Of a stretch of DNA of 64,000 nucleotides, positions 22,059 through 34,564 are shown piece by piece. Source of the stretch: Craterostigma plantagineum (lineage: Eukaryota; Streptophyta; Magnoliopsida; Lamiales; Linderniaceae); assembly GCA_027422505.1 (NCBI GenBank), contig JAPQWV010000050.1, positions 5,146,001 to 5,210,000 on the forward strand, read 5' to 3'. The translations under genes and the position numbers were made by a program. Every line of letters starts with the position of its first letter. The first letter of the stretch is position 1. Under the pieces are notes generated by a model. That model ran no database searches, was not told where the DNA came from, and saw only the letters and a program-made list of their open reading frames with translations.

Positions 22059-24109
22059 CTAAAATAAATCAATGCAGCTCGGAACAGAATTCTTTGCATT
22101 TTGCCTTGAAAGATGACTGCAGAAAGCTTCAACCTTTCCTACTTTCGAATTTCCAGTTAAACGCACGTTATCCATCATGATATCTCTGCATGGGAACGTC
22201 TCGCTGCAATTGAAATTTACTGCAATCTTTGAAGCGCTTGTGCCTGTAATGTTCTTGAATGTTACGTTCTCTATCTGCACGGCCGATTTCTGCAATCAAA
22301 TGTAAATAAATGCATTTCGTTTATTCATTCCTGCTGCGATAATAATATTGGTGAATTTATTTGTACACATATACCTGTTTCTCGCATTTTGTATTCTTGT
22401 CACAGTAGAACTGGTTTATGATGATGGGATTTGAAACATCTCTCATCTCAACATCTTCAAACTCAATGTTTCTTGCAATGCCACGTCCTCCCTTAATCAC
22501 CATACACATATATTTATATATGAAAGGCCCATATATTCAGTTAATGATCACACTCAAAAACACACACTGGCATTATTACCTGCCATGTCTTGATTCGAAC
22601 TCCATTTGTTGTTCCATTGAGTTTCACTCCCTTTACAAATATGTCTGATACGTAATTCTCTATGTTGCCTTCACCTAGACTTCCTATGCTGTAATATTAA
22701 TTCTCTCACCATGAGAGAGAGAGAGAGAGGGGAGAGAGAGAGAGATAGAGAGCAATAGTAGTATAGTATGTACCTAATACCATGGCCTGGTCCACATTTT
22801 ATGTTTCTTATGTTAACATCTCTTGAACCGTTGACCATAGAAATACAGTCGTCCCCTAAATGATCATCAAAAGGCGAATGAGATCACACTGCGAAAAAAC
22901 GATATATACTAATTAGTCTGTGTTCTCAGTACCTGTACTAATCTGAGAGTCGAGGATGGTGATGTTGTTCGTTCTTGTAACGTGAATTCCATCGGTGTTT
23001 GGACTTCTTTCGGGCGATAGAATCGAAATGTTAGAAGCCTCAATGTCACGGCTGTTCTGAAAATTTACGTGCATTTGCTGCGCATTTACTACTCTTAAGT
23101 TGCTCACTCTAAGGCTTGAGCACCCTCTGAAGGTCAGTGCCTGCCATTTTTTCAAGTTTGAAGCTTCAACACATCTTACACACTCACTCACACTCACACA
23201 CAGAAAATTGCTACACTTTCATGTAAGAATTATACAGAGAATGAAGAGTGTTTACCGTTGGTGCACTTTGTCTCTGGCATGGCTTCGAAGTTTTTAAAGA
23301 AAGAAAAAAGGGTCAATTTTAATGATCATTTTCAAGGATATTGAGATGAGTTAGCTTCAAAATTCTTACAATAGCTAGGCCTCACCTTATCTTTCTTGAT
23401 CTTACAAGAATTCCTCCACCATACATCCCCATTGCCATCGATCGTTCCTCCGCCTGAGATTTCTACGTTGCTCAAATTTTCGAACTTTATCCAAAGCCTT
23501 CGAGGGAAATCGTACATCACGGGAAAAGCCCTGATCGTTCCTCGGATCTGCGTTACATAAACACCGAATAAAGAACATATATTCATATAGTCTTCTTTGC
23601 ATATATCTCCAAAAATAAAACCACCACTTTGTAATAAAAAGAACTTGCCTCCAAGGATATGTTAGACTTGCAGGGACCAGTAAAATTGATGTGCTTGATG
23701 TAATACGTCTTATTCTTTGGGACAAGGATGTTTATCGACCCCATGGAATTGCATGCCTTGTCCCAAGCTTCCTTGAATGCCTGCATATACGTAAAATTGC
23801 CCAGCTAGGTTTAAAAGCGCCGTAGAAGACAATTAAGACAAAACTACATAGTGCATGCAATCTATTTATAACCTGATAATTATCTGAGTTTTCATCAGCT
23901 ATAGCTCCAAAGTCATCGACATTAAGCACTTGTTTAGTACTACCTTTTGTTGCCTGTTTTGGCTGATCACTACTGTTATGTTTGTGTCGTGTATGTGTTC
24001 TTCGGCCGAGGCATGACAAAGGAGAACATATTAAGAAGACAAGTGTAATAACAACAAGGGAGACATATATACTTCTTGCCCTCATAATTTTTCTTTTTTT
24101 TTTTTTCAC
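22059..24109 (-). CDS. Polygalacturonase (GH28 pectinase)
   Basis: This is a secreted glycoside hydrolase family 28 enzyme that hydrolyses alpha-1,4-galacturonan of pectin. Nine exons (24109-23873, 23780-23649, 23547-23386, 23282-23256, 23140-22933, 22855-22774, 22688-22580, 22491-22375, 22289-22059) give 434 residues. A signal peptide ([20 protein letters not shown]) is present. The four family blocks are all there: SPNTDGIHV (NTD), GDDCIS (DD), GPGHGISIGS (GHG) and VRIKTWQGG (RIK). The substrate-binding and catalytic Asp and His residues are thus intact. Exon 4 is only 27 nt (PCQRQSAPT) and intron 2 has a GC donor (GAG|GCAAGT). A second ATG 24 bp downstream (MRARSIY) is the alternative start. 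A role in cell separation or wall loosening is likely; endo or exo mode cannot be told. Confidence 0.92.
22713..22752. repeat. GA microsatellite in a polygalacturonase intron
   Basis: A GA-rich dinucleotide run, interrupted once by GGGG, between exons 6 and 7. Confidence 0.85.
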
Positions 24110-24431
24110 TGTGTATCAATGGAAATTGAGCTTTTGCTGCTTCTTGTATTTAACGTTAGTTTATATATCTCTGTCTATATATAGCAATAAAAATGGATGC
24201 TTTTTGACTACTGTTGTAATGATGCCGGACGACGAGGTCAAATAGAGTATATAGTGATTGACTGAGGAATATTAATACTATTTTGCCATTTATCTTCCAT
24301 TAGTTTTCAGGTATAATTGCAACTGAGGAAATTGAGCTGAGCCTAAGTATCTCAAACTTGGTAAATCGTACCGTTTTCCTTGAGGAAATTTTTTTTCCTA
24401 TTATGTCATCATGGCTCAATGTAGTCAAAAA

Positions 24432-24691
24432 GTTCGATTCGAAGTCAACTGTTTTATTCATACAAAAATCCCCGTTTTTCTTTTCCAAATTTGGGCAAGA
24501 AAACACCATATTTTGAGCTACAAAACTAATTATGAGAACTGCCTAATCATTTAACTTATAATGTTCTATTCGAAGTCAACTGTTTTATTCATACAAAATC
24601 CCCGTTTTCCTTTTCCAAATTTGGGCAAGAACACACCATTTTTTAGCTACAAAACTAATTATGAGAACTGCCTAATCATTTAACGTATAAT
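24432..24691. repeat. Two-copy tandem duplication, 131-bp unit
   Basis: The copies begin with GTTCGATTCGAAGTCAACTG (24432) and GTTCTATTCGAAGTCAACTG (24563) and run in parallel to ATTTAAC(T/G)TATAAT. They differ by a few substitutions and short homopolymer indels. The sequence is non-coding, upstream of the polygalacturonase. Confidence 0.9.
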
Positions 24692-25471
24692 TATAATACC
24701 TTTGTTTGACTTGAGATAGAGATAGAAAATTCTTAGCTATAGCTCGAGCTTGAACGACGAGATTTATGATTCGATTTTTTTTTGTCGTGTTGGAAAGTAA
24801 ACAGTTTAACTCACATCGTTCTTATTAGAAGTTTTATTATAAGAAGATTACAAAGATTAAAAGGAATACATAGTGAACTATTTGACGTTACCAAAAACAG
24901 TTTAAGCCAATCAACACGAAATAGGTTATTTATTAATAGATTCACATATCAAATCACTTTCAACGAGCTTAATTACTGAAAGAGCTCACTGTCGTGCGAA
25001 GTGTTGCAACAAACGAAATCTTTGTCAGCTAATTAAATCAAACAAAACCCTAATATCATCGTACATATATCTCTCCCCAAACAATGAAGAAAAAATAATC
25101 CTAAAATATTTAGATCCATATCCAGTAATAGACACCTACATGGTATCCAATACACGAGTTATTAAACTCGATTATCAGAGAAAAAAGAAAACGTTTAATC
25201 TTGGACGTGGATCAAGACAGAATGAAAGACTAGACTTTTTGTTGTATTCGAAGCTCTGATGCATTTGTTCTTGGCCGAGACTGATGGTGGCGCCATTTCT
25301 CCTATTTGCAGTTATGGTGTTGTTAGTTGCTTCGACCTGCCCAAGACAAAAAGACGACTGAGTTATCATCATTGCATCATCATGGTTCATAGTTTGTTTC
25401 AGTACTATATATAATAGTACTATGAGTTATGTGTGTGTTTGTTTGACCTATGGAGTGAGAATTTTACCTGG
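24692..25471. other. Intergenic DNA and C2H2 gene 3' region
   Basis: No separate gene is supported. After the C2H2 stop codon, a GTAAAATTC donor (about 25467) and a TTGGGCAG acceptor (about 25340) suggest a 3'-UTR intron of that gene. Confidence 0.4.
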
Positions 25472-26335
25472 TCAAAACCCTAACCGCAAATCCAAATCTA
25501 GACCAGGCGGGCAAGAAGAATCAACGTCGTCCTCATGTCTTGGAGGGATATTCAGCGGCGGCGTCGGCGGCGGAGCATTAGCCGTCGTCGAAGACAACTG
25601 CGAAGATTGCCCAACTGAAAAAGATTCTGATTTCTGCTTCGCCCAGTGACGCCTCATATGCCCGCCCAAAGCTTGTCCGCTCGGGAAAACCGCCGCACAG
25701 ATCTTGCATTTATGGTCGACGATAACCTTCTTCTTCGACGCGACATCTGGCCGGTCGTCGCCGTTTCTACGACGGCAGCCACCGTCGCCGTCCATCACCA
25801 TCTCCTCCTTTCCCTCGACGTTATCGTGAGTAGTCGTAGTGCTGCTGAGCAGCGGCGGCGGCGAGGACTTAAACGATTCGACCAGCATGCAGAGAGCCAT
25901 GGTGAGAAATTCGTCCTCTTCGGACTCGGAATTAAAACGGCGGCGGCGGCGGCCGTGGTCTTCTTCTCCGGCGGAGCGAAGGCTGAGCGGAGGCGGCGAG
26001 GGTTTAGATTGGAACGTGTCGGCCTCAGAAGAACTGCCGCCGTGGACTTTTTCTCCGGCGGAGCAGAGGCGGGGGAGGACGGCGGCGTATGCGTTGGTCG
26101 TCGGTTTGATCATCCCGCGCCACTGGCGCTCAGGGTGGCAGCGCATGTGTCCGTACAGGGCTTTCGTCGACGAGAATCTTTTACCACATTCGCTGCACGA
26201 GGACGACGACGACGTCGCCGGAGGCGTCCGCCGGAGAGGGCTTGGCGGCGGAGCGGATCGGTAGGAGGTGCGGGGCTTCTTTGGGATGTGAAGGGTGGGC
26301 CAGCTTCCGTTTCTGCTATTCGCTTGATTCTCCAT
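25472..26335 (-). CDS. ZAT-like C2H2 zinc-finger repressor with EAR motif
   Basis: This is a single-exon, 287-residue transcription factor. It has two C2H2 fingers: CSECGKRFSSTKALYGHMRCH near residue 47 and CKICAAVFPSGQALGGHMRRH near residue 210. The second carries the plant QALGGH signature; the first has the degenerate form KALYGH. The C-terminus LDLDLRLGF is an LxLxL EAR repression motif. The linker has acidic Ser-rich and poly-Arg stretches. By family, it binds AGT-type cores and represses, often in stress responses. A TATATATA box lies about 83 bp upstream. The promoter and first 20 codons have been duplicated and fused to SYF1 sequence at about 40.2 kb. Confidence 0.9.
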   Translation of the reverse strand: MENQANSRNGSWPTLHIPKKPRTSYRSAPPPSPLRRTPPATSSSSSCSECGKRFSSTKALYGHMRCHPERQWRGMIKPTTNAYAAVLPRLCSAGEKVHGGSSSEADTFQSKPSPPPLSLRSAGEEDHGRRRRRFNSESEEDEFLTMALCMLVESFKSSPPPLLSSTTTTHDNVEGKEEMVMDGDGGCRRRNGDDRPDVASKKKVIVDHKCKICAAVFPSGQALGGHMRRHWAKQKSESFSVGQSSQLSSTTANAPPPTPPLNIPPRHEDDVDSSCPPGLDLDLRLGF

Positions 26336-26417
26336 GGATTTGGTAAGAAAAATAGTCGGCGATTCTGTTTGGAAGTATGTTGAAAGTGTGCAGAGGAGAG
26401 CTTTTCTGTCATGATCT

Positions 26418-26425
26418 TATATATA
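26418..26425 (-). promoter_or_regulatory. TATA box of the C2H2 gene
   Basis: TATATATA on the minus strand, 83 bp upstream of the ATG at 26335. In the duplicated copy near 40.35 kb the matching place reads TATAGTATAA, so the box is altered there. Confidence 0.6.
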
Positions 26426-26634
26426 GATGTGTGTGTGTCGGCGCTACAGCTGAAAGTTGGGCTGGGCCATGATGGGCCTCCCAAATAAAGCGGGCCGCCG
26501 ACATTAGCGTGACTGGTCTTGCAAAGGCCAAACCCGTGGCAGATAGGCCGGGCCAGCCCGACCCTAGCCCGATGGGTCGAGATTTTAATATCTTGTTTTT
26601 CTTTTTTTTGTATATAAAAAACTTTCGCTAATCT

Positions 26635-27012
26635 ACAGAAAAATACCCATTTATATAAAATATTTGCAAGTCAGACCCCCTGTCAGAAAAATTTCATATA
26701 AGTACCCGTTCGATTGTGCGTACCATTTTTCCAGTCTTGACGTACCTTTCTGTATATGTATTAAGTATCATATCACGTTGGTACCTATATATGGTCTATA
26801 TGGTACCTTAATGTGTAGTATGATGTACCATTTTCTTACTGTATAACGTACCACAATATGTTTCCATATGGTACCTAAATGTGTTCTATGACGTACTTGC
26901 GGCGGAACGGGTACCAATCTGCAAAAATTTTATTCTGACAGGTACCTGCATATAAAAAAACCTGACAGGGGTCTGACTTGCGAATTTTTTATATAAATGG
27001 GTATTTTTCTGT
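26635..27012. mobile_element. MITE with about 70-bp terminal inverted repeats
   Basis: The left end begins ACAGAAAAATACCCATTTAT, followed by a GCAAGTCAGACCCCCTGTCAG-like block. The right end is the reverse complement of the same words (CCTGACAGGGGTCTGACTTG through ATAAATGGGTATTTTTCTGT). The interior has many GTACC/TACCA words in both orientations. It has no coding potential. The superfamily is not assigned because no clear target duplication was found. Confidence 0.82.
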
Positions 27013-27963
27013 TAAATCCCCAAAAACTTTTAACTTTCATTATTAAATATAATTTGATAATACACCGAATCACAAATATATAATTATAAAAAATTACATA
27101 CCCCATCAATGCGTAGAAAAAATTACTTTTTGCTCATAAGTTGAATTTTATAAGTATTATATATAGAAACAAAAAGGAAAAGTAATAATATAGATGGCCG
27201 AGTTTTGGCCGTGGCTATCGAGTTCTTGTTTTTTTAGGGCCGGGTCGGGGACAGCCACGGGCTCGGGCCGAAACTTCAGATTTAGTCGGTGTAGTGCAAA
27301 TAAATCGCAGAATATATATGTTGGGCCAATCCGAAAAAATCGATTGTGACACGGATCGAGCTATACTATGCAGTGATCAACGGTCCTCATTTTTTCGGAA
27401 ACTTCATAGAAAATTACATGGGATAAGCAAATGACTAAAATGCCTTCGATTTCAAAAATATAAAATACCCGTTCTCTTATAAAAATTTGCCATTAAACAA
27501 TAAAAAACCGTGATGAACCCTAATTTCAGATAACATACAAAAATCTTTCATAAAAAAACAATAACCATGATGAACCCTAATTCAGATAATTTACGTGGCA
27601 GCTCGTCGATAGCAGTGAGTCATTCATTCGATGCGCATACACATACGATTACTTCTTGATACGCTGCTGTTCTGTATGCATTCTTAGTCGAAAATTTAGT
27701 AATAATTTTTCTAGCAAAAACCATAGAGAAAAGATAATTCATCACCACAATAGTCCGCCAATCCATCGAATTAATGCTTGCTAGTTAGTGGTCATGGTAA
27801 AACAAGAATTATCATCAATAAATTCAGAATAAAACAAGAACACAAACAAGTAGCTTCTTATTTGCATGCAGCGGACAGAAACGAGTAAAAGACTCTGCAG
27901 CCGTTCGATATTCAAATAAGCAAAGGAAAACATAGCATAGTTATTATCGCACTCTCCACTCTC

Positions 27964-29537
27964 TTACTGGCCATCCAAGTTGATGGGCTGGCGAAGGAAT
28001 CGCTCCATCTGGCGTGCCCTTGTCCTTATAGACATGTCGAAGACTTTCTGTCCGAACTCAACCACAAGCCCACCCAAGATACTCGGATCGATCTGCGTTG
28101 GAAATTAAAGGAATGAATTTAAACGTTGGAGTGCTTTGAGGGGAGAAAAAGAAGTGTTATTTGTAGAGTAGAATCTACCTTCTGCTCGAGATGGATGTTT
28201 TTCTGCCCCAGTATAGCTTGCAGTGTTTCTTTCAGTTCTTTCTCCTCTTGTGGGGGCAGAGGCTGAAAATTGAACATTTCTTACTGGTCTACACTTAAAG
28301 GAATGTTCAGCTAAGACTGAAAAGGATTAAGAAGAATACGTTCTTGAACCATCAAATTTGGAGGTATGAACTTACGATCACTGTGGTTACTTTGGCCTTG
28401 ACTTCGCCTCTATGTGCCATAGTCAGCTCAGAGAATCTCTGTGACATGCGTTCCAAGAGTCCCAGCCTTCCATATTCAGCAACAAGAGCTAGTAATAGAA
28501 GCAAGAATGAAAGAATTAGTGATGCAACTAAACAAAGCAAGTGAACTGACTCAAAGTCAAAACTCAAACCACAACTAGCTCAGAAATGAATCATCAATAA
28601 GCCATATGAATGATGTTGACATTGACAAGTAATGATAGAGGAAGAAAACCAAAATGGATATTTTATACTGATCCCTTGATATTGAAAAGAACAAAGAAAC
28701 AAGCAGGTCGGCAAGCAATGACAAAATTGGAAGACAAAGTGGATCAATGATACCCAAGAAGTTTTTGGTGATTTCTGAAAACTTGGCCTGATCACATATA
28801 TCCCTTATTGCCTTCACTCTGGTATCGGCAGTAACCGATAGATCCCTCATGAACTGAGAAAAGATTGGGCTTTTCTTAGAAGCCTCGACAAGCGTCAGAA
28901 GCTCGCTTTCGACCTTGTCCAATACATTTTCTCTAACAGCCGAAATGTACAATGCCGAAGCATAGTTTCCGGATACCCCAAACATAGTCACAGGAACCTA
29001 ACAATCAAGCAATACATAGAAATTAGAAACTTAGCATCTAAAAGAAAGGATGCAGGTAATGCCAAAGGAGATTAAAACTATATATACCTTAATTTTCTTC
29101 TGTTCTTTCGCTGGAGGTGCGCTCGCATAGGTCCTTGAAAACTGAAATCAAAACCATAAGAGTATGAGTACGTTAATACACGCAATCGAATTGAAAGAAA
29201 TTTTTTTCTGGCAGTATTCGAACATGTAAGAAATTGACAATTTAGAAACACAGTCAGATGGTACTCATATGAAGCTGAAATACATCCCTGTCTCTCGCAC
29301 ACACTTATAAATACAAACGTTCGAACGATAACATATACATCGCAGCAACATTAGTAGCTCAAGTTATTCATTTTCACCTCCAAGTGACGAACAATAAAAA
29401 ATCCACAGCTGAATCGAGATTTATCTAAATCGTACCTCGGCAGCTCTTGGAGCCGCGGATCTGTAGGCGGCAGACGCATAATCGACGGTGATAGCTCGGC
29501 GGAACAGCGGAATCCCCGATCTCAAACGACCTGCCAT
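27964..29537 (-). CDS. Mitochondrial ATP synthase subunit O (OSCP)
   Basis: OSCP is the stator subunit that links F1 to the peripheral stalk of the mitochondrial ATP synthase. Six exons (29537-29436, 29141-29088, 28997-28754, 28488-28376, 28262-28179, 28092-27964) give 241 residues. The N-terminus (MAGRLRSGIPLFRRAITVDY...SRTYAS) is a presequence. The helical OSCP domain starts VTMFGVSGNYASALYISAV. The C-terminal domain has ALVAEYGRLGLLERMSQRF, PLPPQEEKELKETLQ and the signature IDPSILGGLVVEFGQKVFD, with the terminal QPINLDGQ. Frame and splice sites are intact. Confidence 0.95.
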
Positions 29538-30774
29538 TGCGATTTCAGAGCTCTCTATAAAAATGTCAATTTCAATGTTGTACTGTTCCTTCAGGCTTTG
29601 CTCGACAGAGAATAGGAATGTTTCAGATTAGCGCTATTGGTCCGAACGAGAACATATCAATCAACCCAAATTGAAAATACAATAACGACCCGTTTAATGA
29701 TAATGGGCTTCTTTAAGCCCAGATAGTTTAGAACACGACAAAAGAAAAATACGAAGTAGAAGTTTAAGGTTAGGGTTTGCACGGAAACATATCAAAAGGG
29801 TCAACCCAAATGTAAAAAAAAAGAAAACAGCCCATTATAGCATAATTGGGCCTCTTTTGAGCCCAACTAGTTTCATTATAAAAGAAAAACTAGCCTTTAT
29901 TCTCGGCATCGTACGAATACGTATTCGAGATCGTGCACCCCCTCGCCATGCAAAAATACACGGGTCCCACCTACGATAGGAAGCTCTCTATCCTTTCTAT
30001 CAATGGGATTCCTACCTACGATGAACAAACTGCTCCCTTCGTACTCACTCGACGTGAAGTAGAATTGAGGTTCATGGTTAGGGCGGGTTCGCCGTCGAGG
30101 CCCGTGAAGGTGATCATCCCTTGGGTCCAGCCCAATAACGTGGAGCTATCGCAGTCTGGCCCGGACATTATTACATCGTCCAAGACTCGAACCTGCCGAA
30201 CGAGGTCGGTGAGTTGGCGGTTGGGGCAGAACGAGCAACTTTGAGACTGTGGCGTGGGGGCCGCCTAGGCGCCTAGGGCGTCTTGGAGGTAGAATGGAGC
30301 TTCGCGGTTTTCTCTTTCGAGTTTAGGAGTAATTTTTTTGGAATGTTTCCTCATCGTCCGTATGGGTACGATGTCGTTCTTGATGAGGAAAGTATGTTTA
30401 TCGAAAGGTTGTGAGATCTAAGGCGTCCAAACTGGGAAAAAAAAACCCCAAGGCGGCCTTTCTTTCCATGAAAGTGAAAACGTTGAAACAATAATCCGAG
30501 CTTCTTCCTTTTCCATACTAGGTTAGCCATTGTATTTGTAGATCACGACCTATGATTTTCTTGATTACCTAATTCTTCTTCTGCCTAATACTAATAACAG
30601 AACAGGGAATGCAGCAACACCAACCGAAAACTTAAGGCCAGAATCGAATCCCAAAAGATACATAAAATAAAACTCGCCAGAGTGAAAACCTCAACACAAC
30701 AATGTTCTAAAATCAAAGTGTTTCTTCGATACGCTTAAAGTGCAAAGACATTCATAAGCAAGAACATTACATAC
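29538..30774. other. Spacer with a duplicated block of unknown origin
   Basis: Apart from the block at about 29905-30390, which recurs at about 34565-34965, nothing is recognised. Within the block a 103-codon frame (29933-30244) contains protein-like words (RPVKVIIPWVQPNNVELSQS), and another frame reads VQDSNLPNEVGELAVGAERA, so it may be a decayed gene fragment. I do not recognise the family. Confidence 0.45.
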
Positions 30775-33700
30775 CTAAGCACCTCGTCTCATCCTCTTAA
30801 TCCTCTCCAAAGCGCCCAAGCGACCATCTTGTTCGTCGCCATCTGCTTCACCACCATCGGCGGATTCTTCCTCTCTTTTCCTCGCCAAACCACCAAATAC
30901 AGCAGAAGGAACATCCTTTTGAGCAATCTCAACCTTCTCATCCTCCTCAGAGTCGCTCTCTTCAGGGAGATCGATGTCTTCCCCGTTCCCTTTGGTGGGC
31001 TGTTCGTTGTTCTCAACCCCAGCGCTCACAAACCCTAATCGTCGAGCGGTATCATTCGCCGCCACCTCAGGGACAAGCTGGCGTTCTAGGGCGGCCATTT
31101 CGTCCTCAGCCACGCCAGCCTTCTTTAACACGTCCTTGGCCTCCTCAAGCGTCTGCATCTGATCTTTTTGCATCAGATACTCGGGCAGGATAAAGTGCGT
31201 CTGGCGAAAAACACAGGAGATGTGAGGACCAAGAGAGAACTAGAAAGGGTGTAAGAAAGGCAAGAAACTGAAGATTTCTTTTTATTACCTGACTATAGCT
31301 AGCAGAAACACTTCTTTTGATACGAAGCATCTCTCGGAAGGTGTCTTCGTTGCCATGCTGCACCTCGAATTCGTGCCACTTGGCCCAGAACGTGGGATCC
31401 GTCCTCGGGTCGGCGAACTGAGAGGAGTGTTTGTACAGCGCGCGGCTTCTGTCGATTTCTCCGAGGCTCTTTTCGAGCTCGGCGTATTTCAGGCACATGG
31501 CCTTCACGTCTTTGTCGGGCAGGCCTGATTCTATGGCTTGCTCGTAGATCTCTCTGGTTTTTGGGACGCCGAATATTTCAGCTGCTCGAGCTATGTAGAT
31601 CTCGTACATACCTAATTTCTCGTTGGGAGGGACGGTCTTTGTTGCCTGGTCGTATACCCTCATGGCTCTTTTAGCCAGGCCATGGTCTTCTTCTAGTTTC
31701 GCATATTGTAGGAAGAGAGGTTTCACGGAGTCTGAAGGGGTCTGATCAATGATAGAATGATGATAGTCAGAAAACTTTCATAGAGCATGGTTGATAGTAA
31801 CAGTAGCCAATATAAAGATGCACGGGCAAGCTCAATCTAAAGTTTTAGCCAACAAATGATCTAAACTACCAAAGAAGCAACCTGAAAAATCACATAGCTT
31901 TTGATATTAAAGAATTGACACAAATGAAATGCAGTAAAAAGAAATCAGAGAACACGCTTAACAGAAAGAAAGGGGGAAAGCACCAATACCATTTCAATTG
32001 CATGCTCGTACAGCTCCCGAGCTCGTTCAAGTTTTGATTTTCCATATCTCTTGACAAACTTGGAAAGATATGTCACCCAGATATCTTTGACGTGAGGGTA
32101 TTTGAAAATCTTCACACCTCTCTCATAGACTTTAAAAGCATCTTCAAAGTATTTGTTATCCTGAAGAGACACATTAAAAATATTCGTAACATGTTAGAGG
32201 AATAGATTCAAGAACAAAGGATAATTTAGAGCACCAATACCTCTAAAAGCATTGCATAGTTGATGATGATTTGCGGAGTTGCTATTCTCAAATCCAAAAT
32301 TCTCTCATACACTGCACGAGTCGACTCCAGGGTGCCCAGGCTTTCTTCAAGATCAACATAAAATGTCCAAAGCCGGAGAGATCTGTGAATCTTCATTTGC
32401 ACAGGCTCATTGCCATCAGCAGCCACTGAAAGGGAATCAAGCAACATATGTATTAATATCGCCCATTCAAAAGGAAACACCCACTTTCTGGGTGTTTTCC
32501 TCCAGTTGACAGTAATAAGTACTTCAAGCTAAAGCTCTCATGAAACGGATAACAAAAGAACAGCAGAAGACCATACAAGTAAACATAAACTCGACGAAAG
32601 ACAAAGCAAATATATGCAAGCAACTAATGAATATTCTACCTTTTCTCTTGACCTCAACCGATGGCTCTGCCGTAGCACGACGCATAAGCTCCAGTGCACC
32701 CTTAAAGTTTTTGTGCCTAAGTTCCATCTCCGCCCACTCACACCAAACACTAGCCAGATGGTCTACGGTCTTAAAATTCACCTGCACGGCCTTGTCGAAT
32801 ATCACCCGGGCGTTCGAGACATCATTATGAGTCTCATACAACTTAGCAAATGCAACCCACAATGTGTGTGGTTTCCCCACGGCCTTCATTGGATCCACGG
32901 TCCTCACAGCCTCCGTGTATGTTAAAATCTGCTTCGTAGGGTTCCCTTCAAAGAGCTTGACCCTCCTATGCCATTGTTCTACATTATGAGGATTCTGCCT
33001 CAAAAGCACACTATTAGCTAAAGCGGGCCTTCTATCCATCAAATGATCCAACCTCGCCAATCTCAAGTCGACATCTTTATCGTCCTTAAGCCAAAAGCCG
33101 CTGATCCTCTTTCTCAACTTCGCTATATCCAACCTATCGTCCTCTTCGTCCTCCTCATCCTCGTCCACCTCTTCTTCCTCGTCGTCTTCCTCCAAACTTT
33201 CCATCTTAACCGACAGCATGCTCTCCTCAAATTGGGAGTATGCATCGAAGATGACACCAAAATCCCTCACCGTCACCACACTGGTCATCCCTTCCTCAAA
33301 CACATCCCTCGCCTTCTCCAACAAACCCCTCCTAATGTAATAATCTGCCAGAGAAGTCCACAACCGACCAACCTCGTCAGTAAACTTTCTAATCCCGCCC
33401 CTAATAATGGCGTCGACGTTCAACCCAGACACCTCATTCGCATGCTTAGTCATCAATTCACACAGCTCCAGCCAAAGCCTGTGCTTCGTCTTCCCCTTGA
33501 TCGAATAAAAACCATCATCGTTCAAAACCCCCGCCAACCGCTCCGCCGACTCCTGCCAACGCTCGGAGTCAACCAAGAACTCAATAAAATCCTCAATGTG
33601 GCTTGGGTCGTACATCAAATACCTCCTATAAACCCTCAACGAAGTCTCAATTGGAACACCCTTTTGCGAAACGAAGGCCAAGTACAGCTCCCAGATTCTA

Positions 33701-34134
33701 TCGTGCTGAGTTACAGGCAAAGCACAGAGCGCGCGGTCGAAAGTCCTCCTCGTCTTAGTGACGAGCTTCTGATGGGTTAGAGACGTCAAGTACATGATCC
33801 ATATCCGAGGCATCTTATGCATGTACGCCAAAGCCCTCTCGAAGGTGTTGTTCAGCGTCTGATACTGAGAATGGGTGATTGGCAGGTTCCGTACTACCTC
33901 GAGGCGTTCACGGAGATAGGCGTTCCACAGCTTGTAGCTTCCCGGCAATGCCTTGAGGGCTCGCTCGTAGATGATGGCGCGCTTCTTGAACGGAGAATTT
34001 GTTCGAGCGATTAAGTACCGCCACCACAATTTGAGGCTATTAGGGTTGCGCAGAACCTCCTCTTCGTAGAGGTAATCATCTTCGGAGGGGAACAGTTCGT
34101 CGATCTGCAAGACGGGCATGATTGATTTAGGCAA
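30775..34134 (-). CDS. SYF1: Pre-mRNA-splicing factor SYF1 (XAB2), HAT-repeat protein
   Basis: SYF1 is a scaffold of the NineTeen/Prp19-associated complex of the spliceosome; its animal counterpart XAB2 also works in transcription-coupled repair. Five exons (34134-32640, 32425-32241, 32160-31990, 31741-31289, 31200-30775) give 909 residues, close to Arabidopsis (about 917). The protein is almost entirely HAT (half-a-TPR) repeats: LKLWWRYLIARTNSPFKKRA, ALKALPGSYKLWNAYLRERL, TFDRALCALPVTQHDRIWEL and so on. An acidic run (EEDDEEEEVDEDEEDEEDD) lies near residue 325. The C-terminal segment has [21 protein letters not shown] and LGALERIKRMRRG. The start may be the second in-frame ATG (MPVLQIDELFP, 5 codons in). 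A partial copy of the 3' half lies at 38.0-40.2 kb. Confidence 0.95.
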
Positions 34135-34564
34135 AAGAAAACCCTAAATGAGCCGAGCTATCTAAACTTTGCACAGCTCAATCGAGATTTCAGAGTGTAG
34201 GTCTGAAGAACTTGGGGGAAATAATGAAGATAGTTCGATTAGGGAGGGAGAAGAAGAGGAAGCTGGGCTGAGTGTTATTGGGCCAAGGAGCGTTGTTGGG
34301 CCGAAGGATGTTGAGATGCCGGGGAACGTCGCTGGGCTGAAGGGATTACTGGGCTTATGTCAATTAGCCCATCTATAATGATTGGGTTACATTAATTTAA
34401 TTCAATTACATTATTATTAGTTCTTATCCTAAGACCTAAACTAGACCTCGGTAATGGGTCGGGCCGGTTCCACCGGTTCCGGCACTGTTTCGTCCCGATT
34501 CCGGTTTTGGACTAATTTTCCTGGACCCACGGACCGTTAATGGTTCCGGGCCGGTTAGGCCATT

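Noticed and set aside
25646..26383. A 245-codon plus-strand frame
   Set aside because: Antisense shadow of the GC-rich C2H2 zinc-finger gene; no recognisable domain.
33043..33780. A 245-codon plus-strand frame
   Set aside because: Antisense shadow of SYF1 exon 1.
34440..34560. Possible further hAT fragment (GGGTCGGGCCGGTTCC-rich sequence)
   Set aside because: The words resemble hAT subterminal DNA, but no termini or target duplication could be placed.
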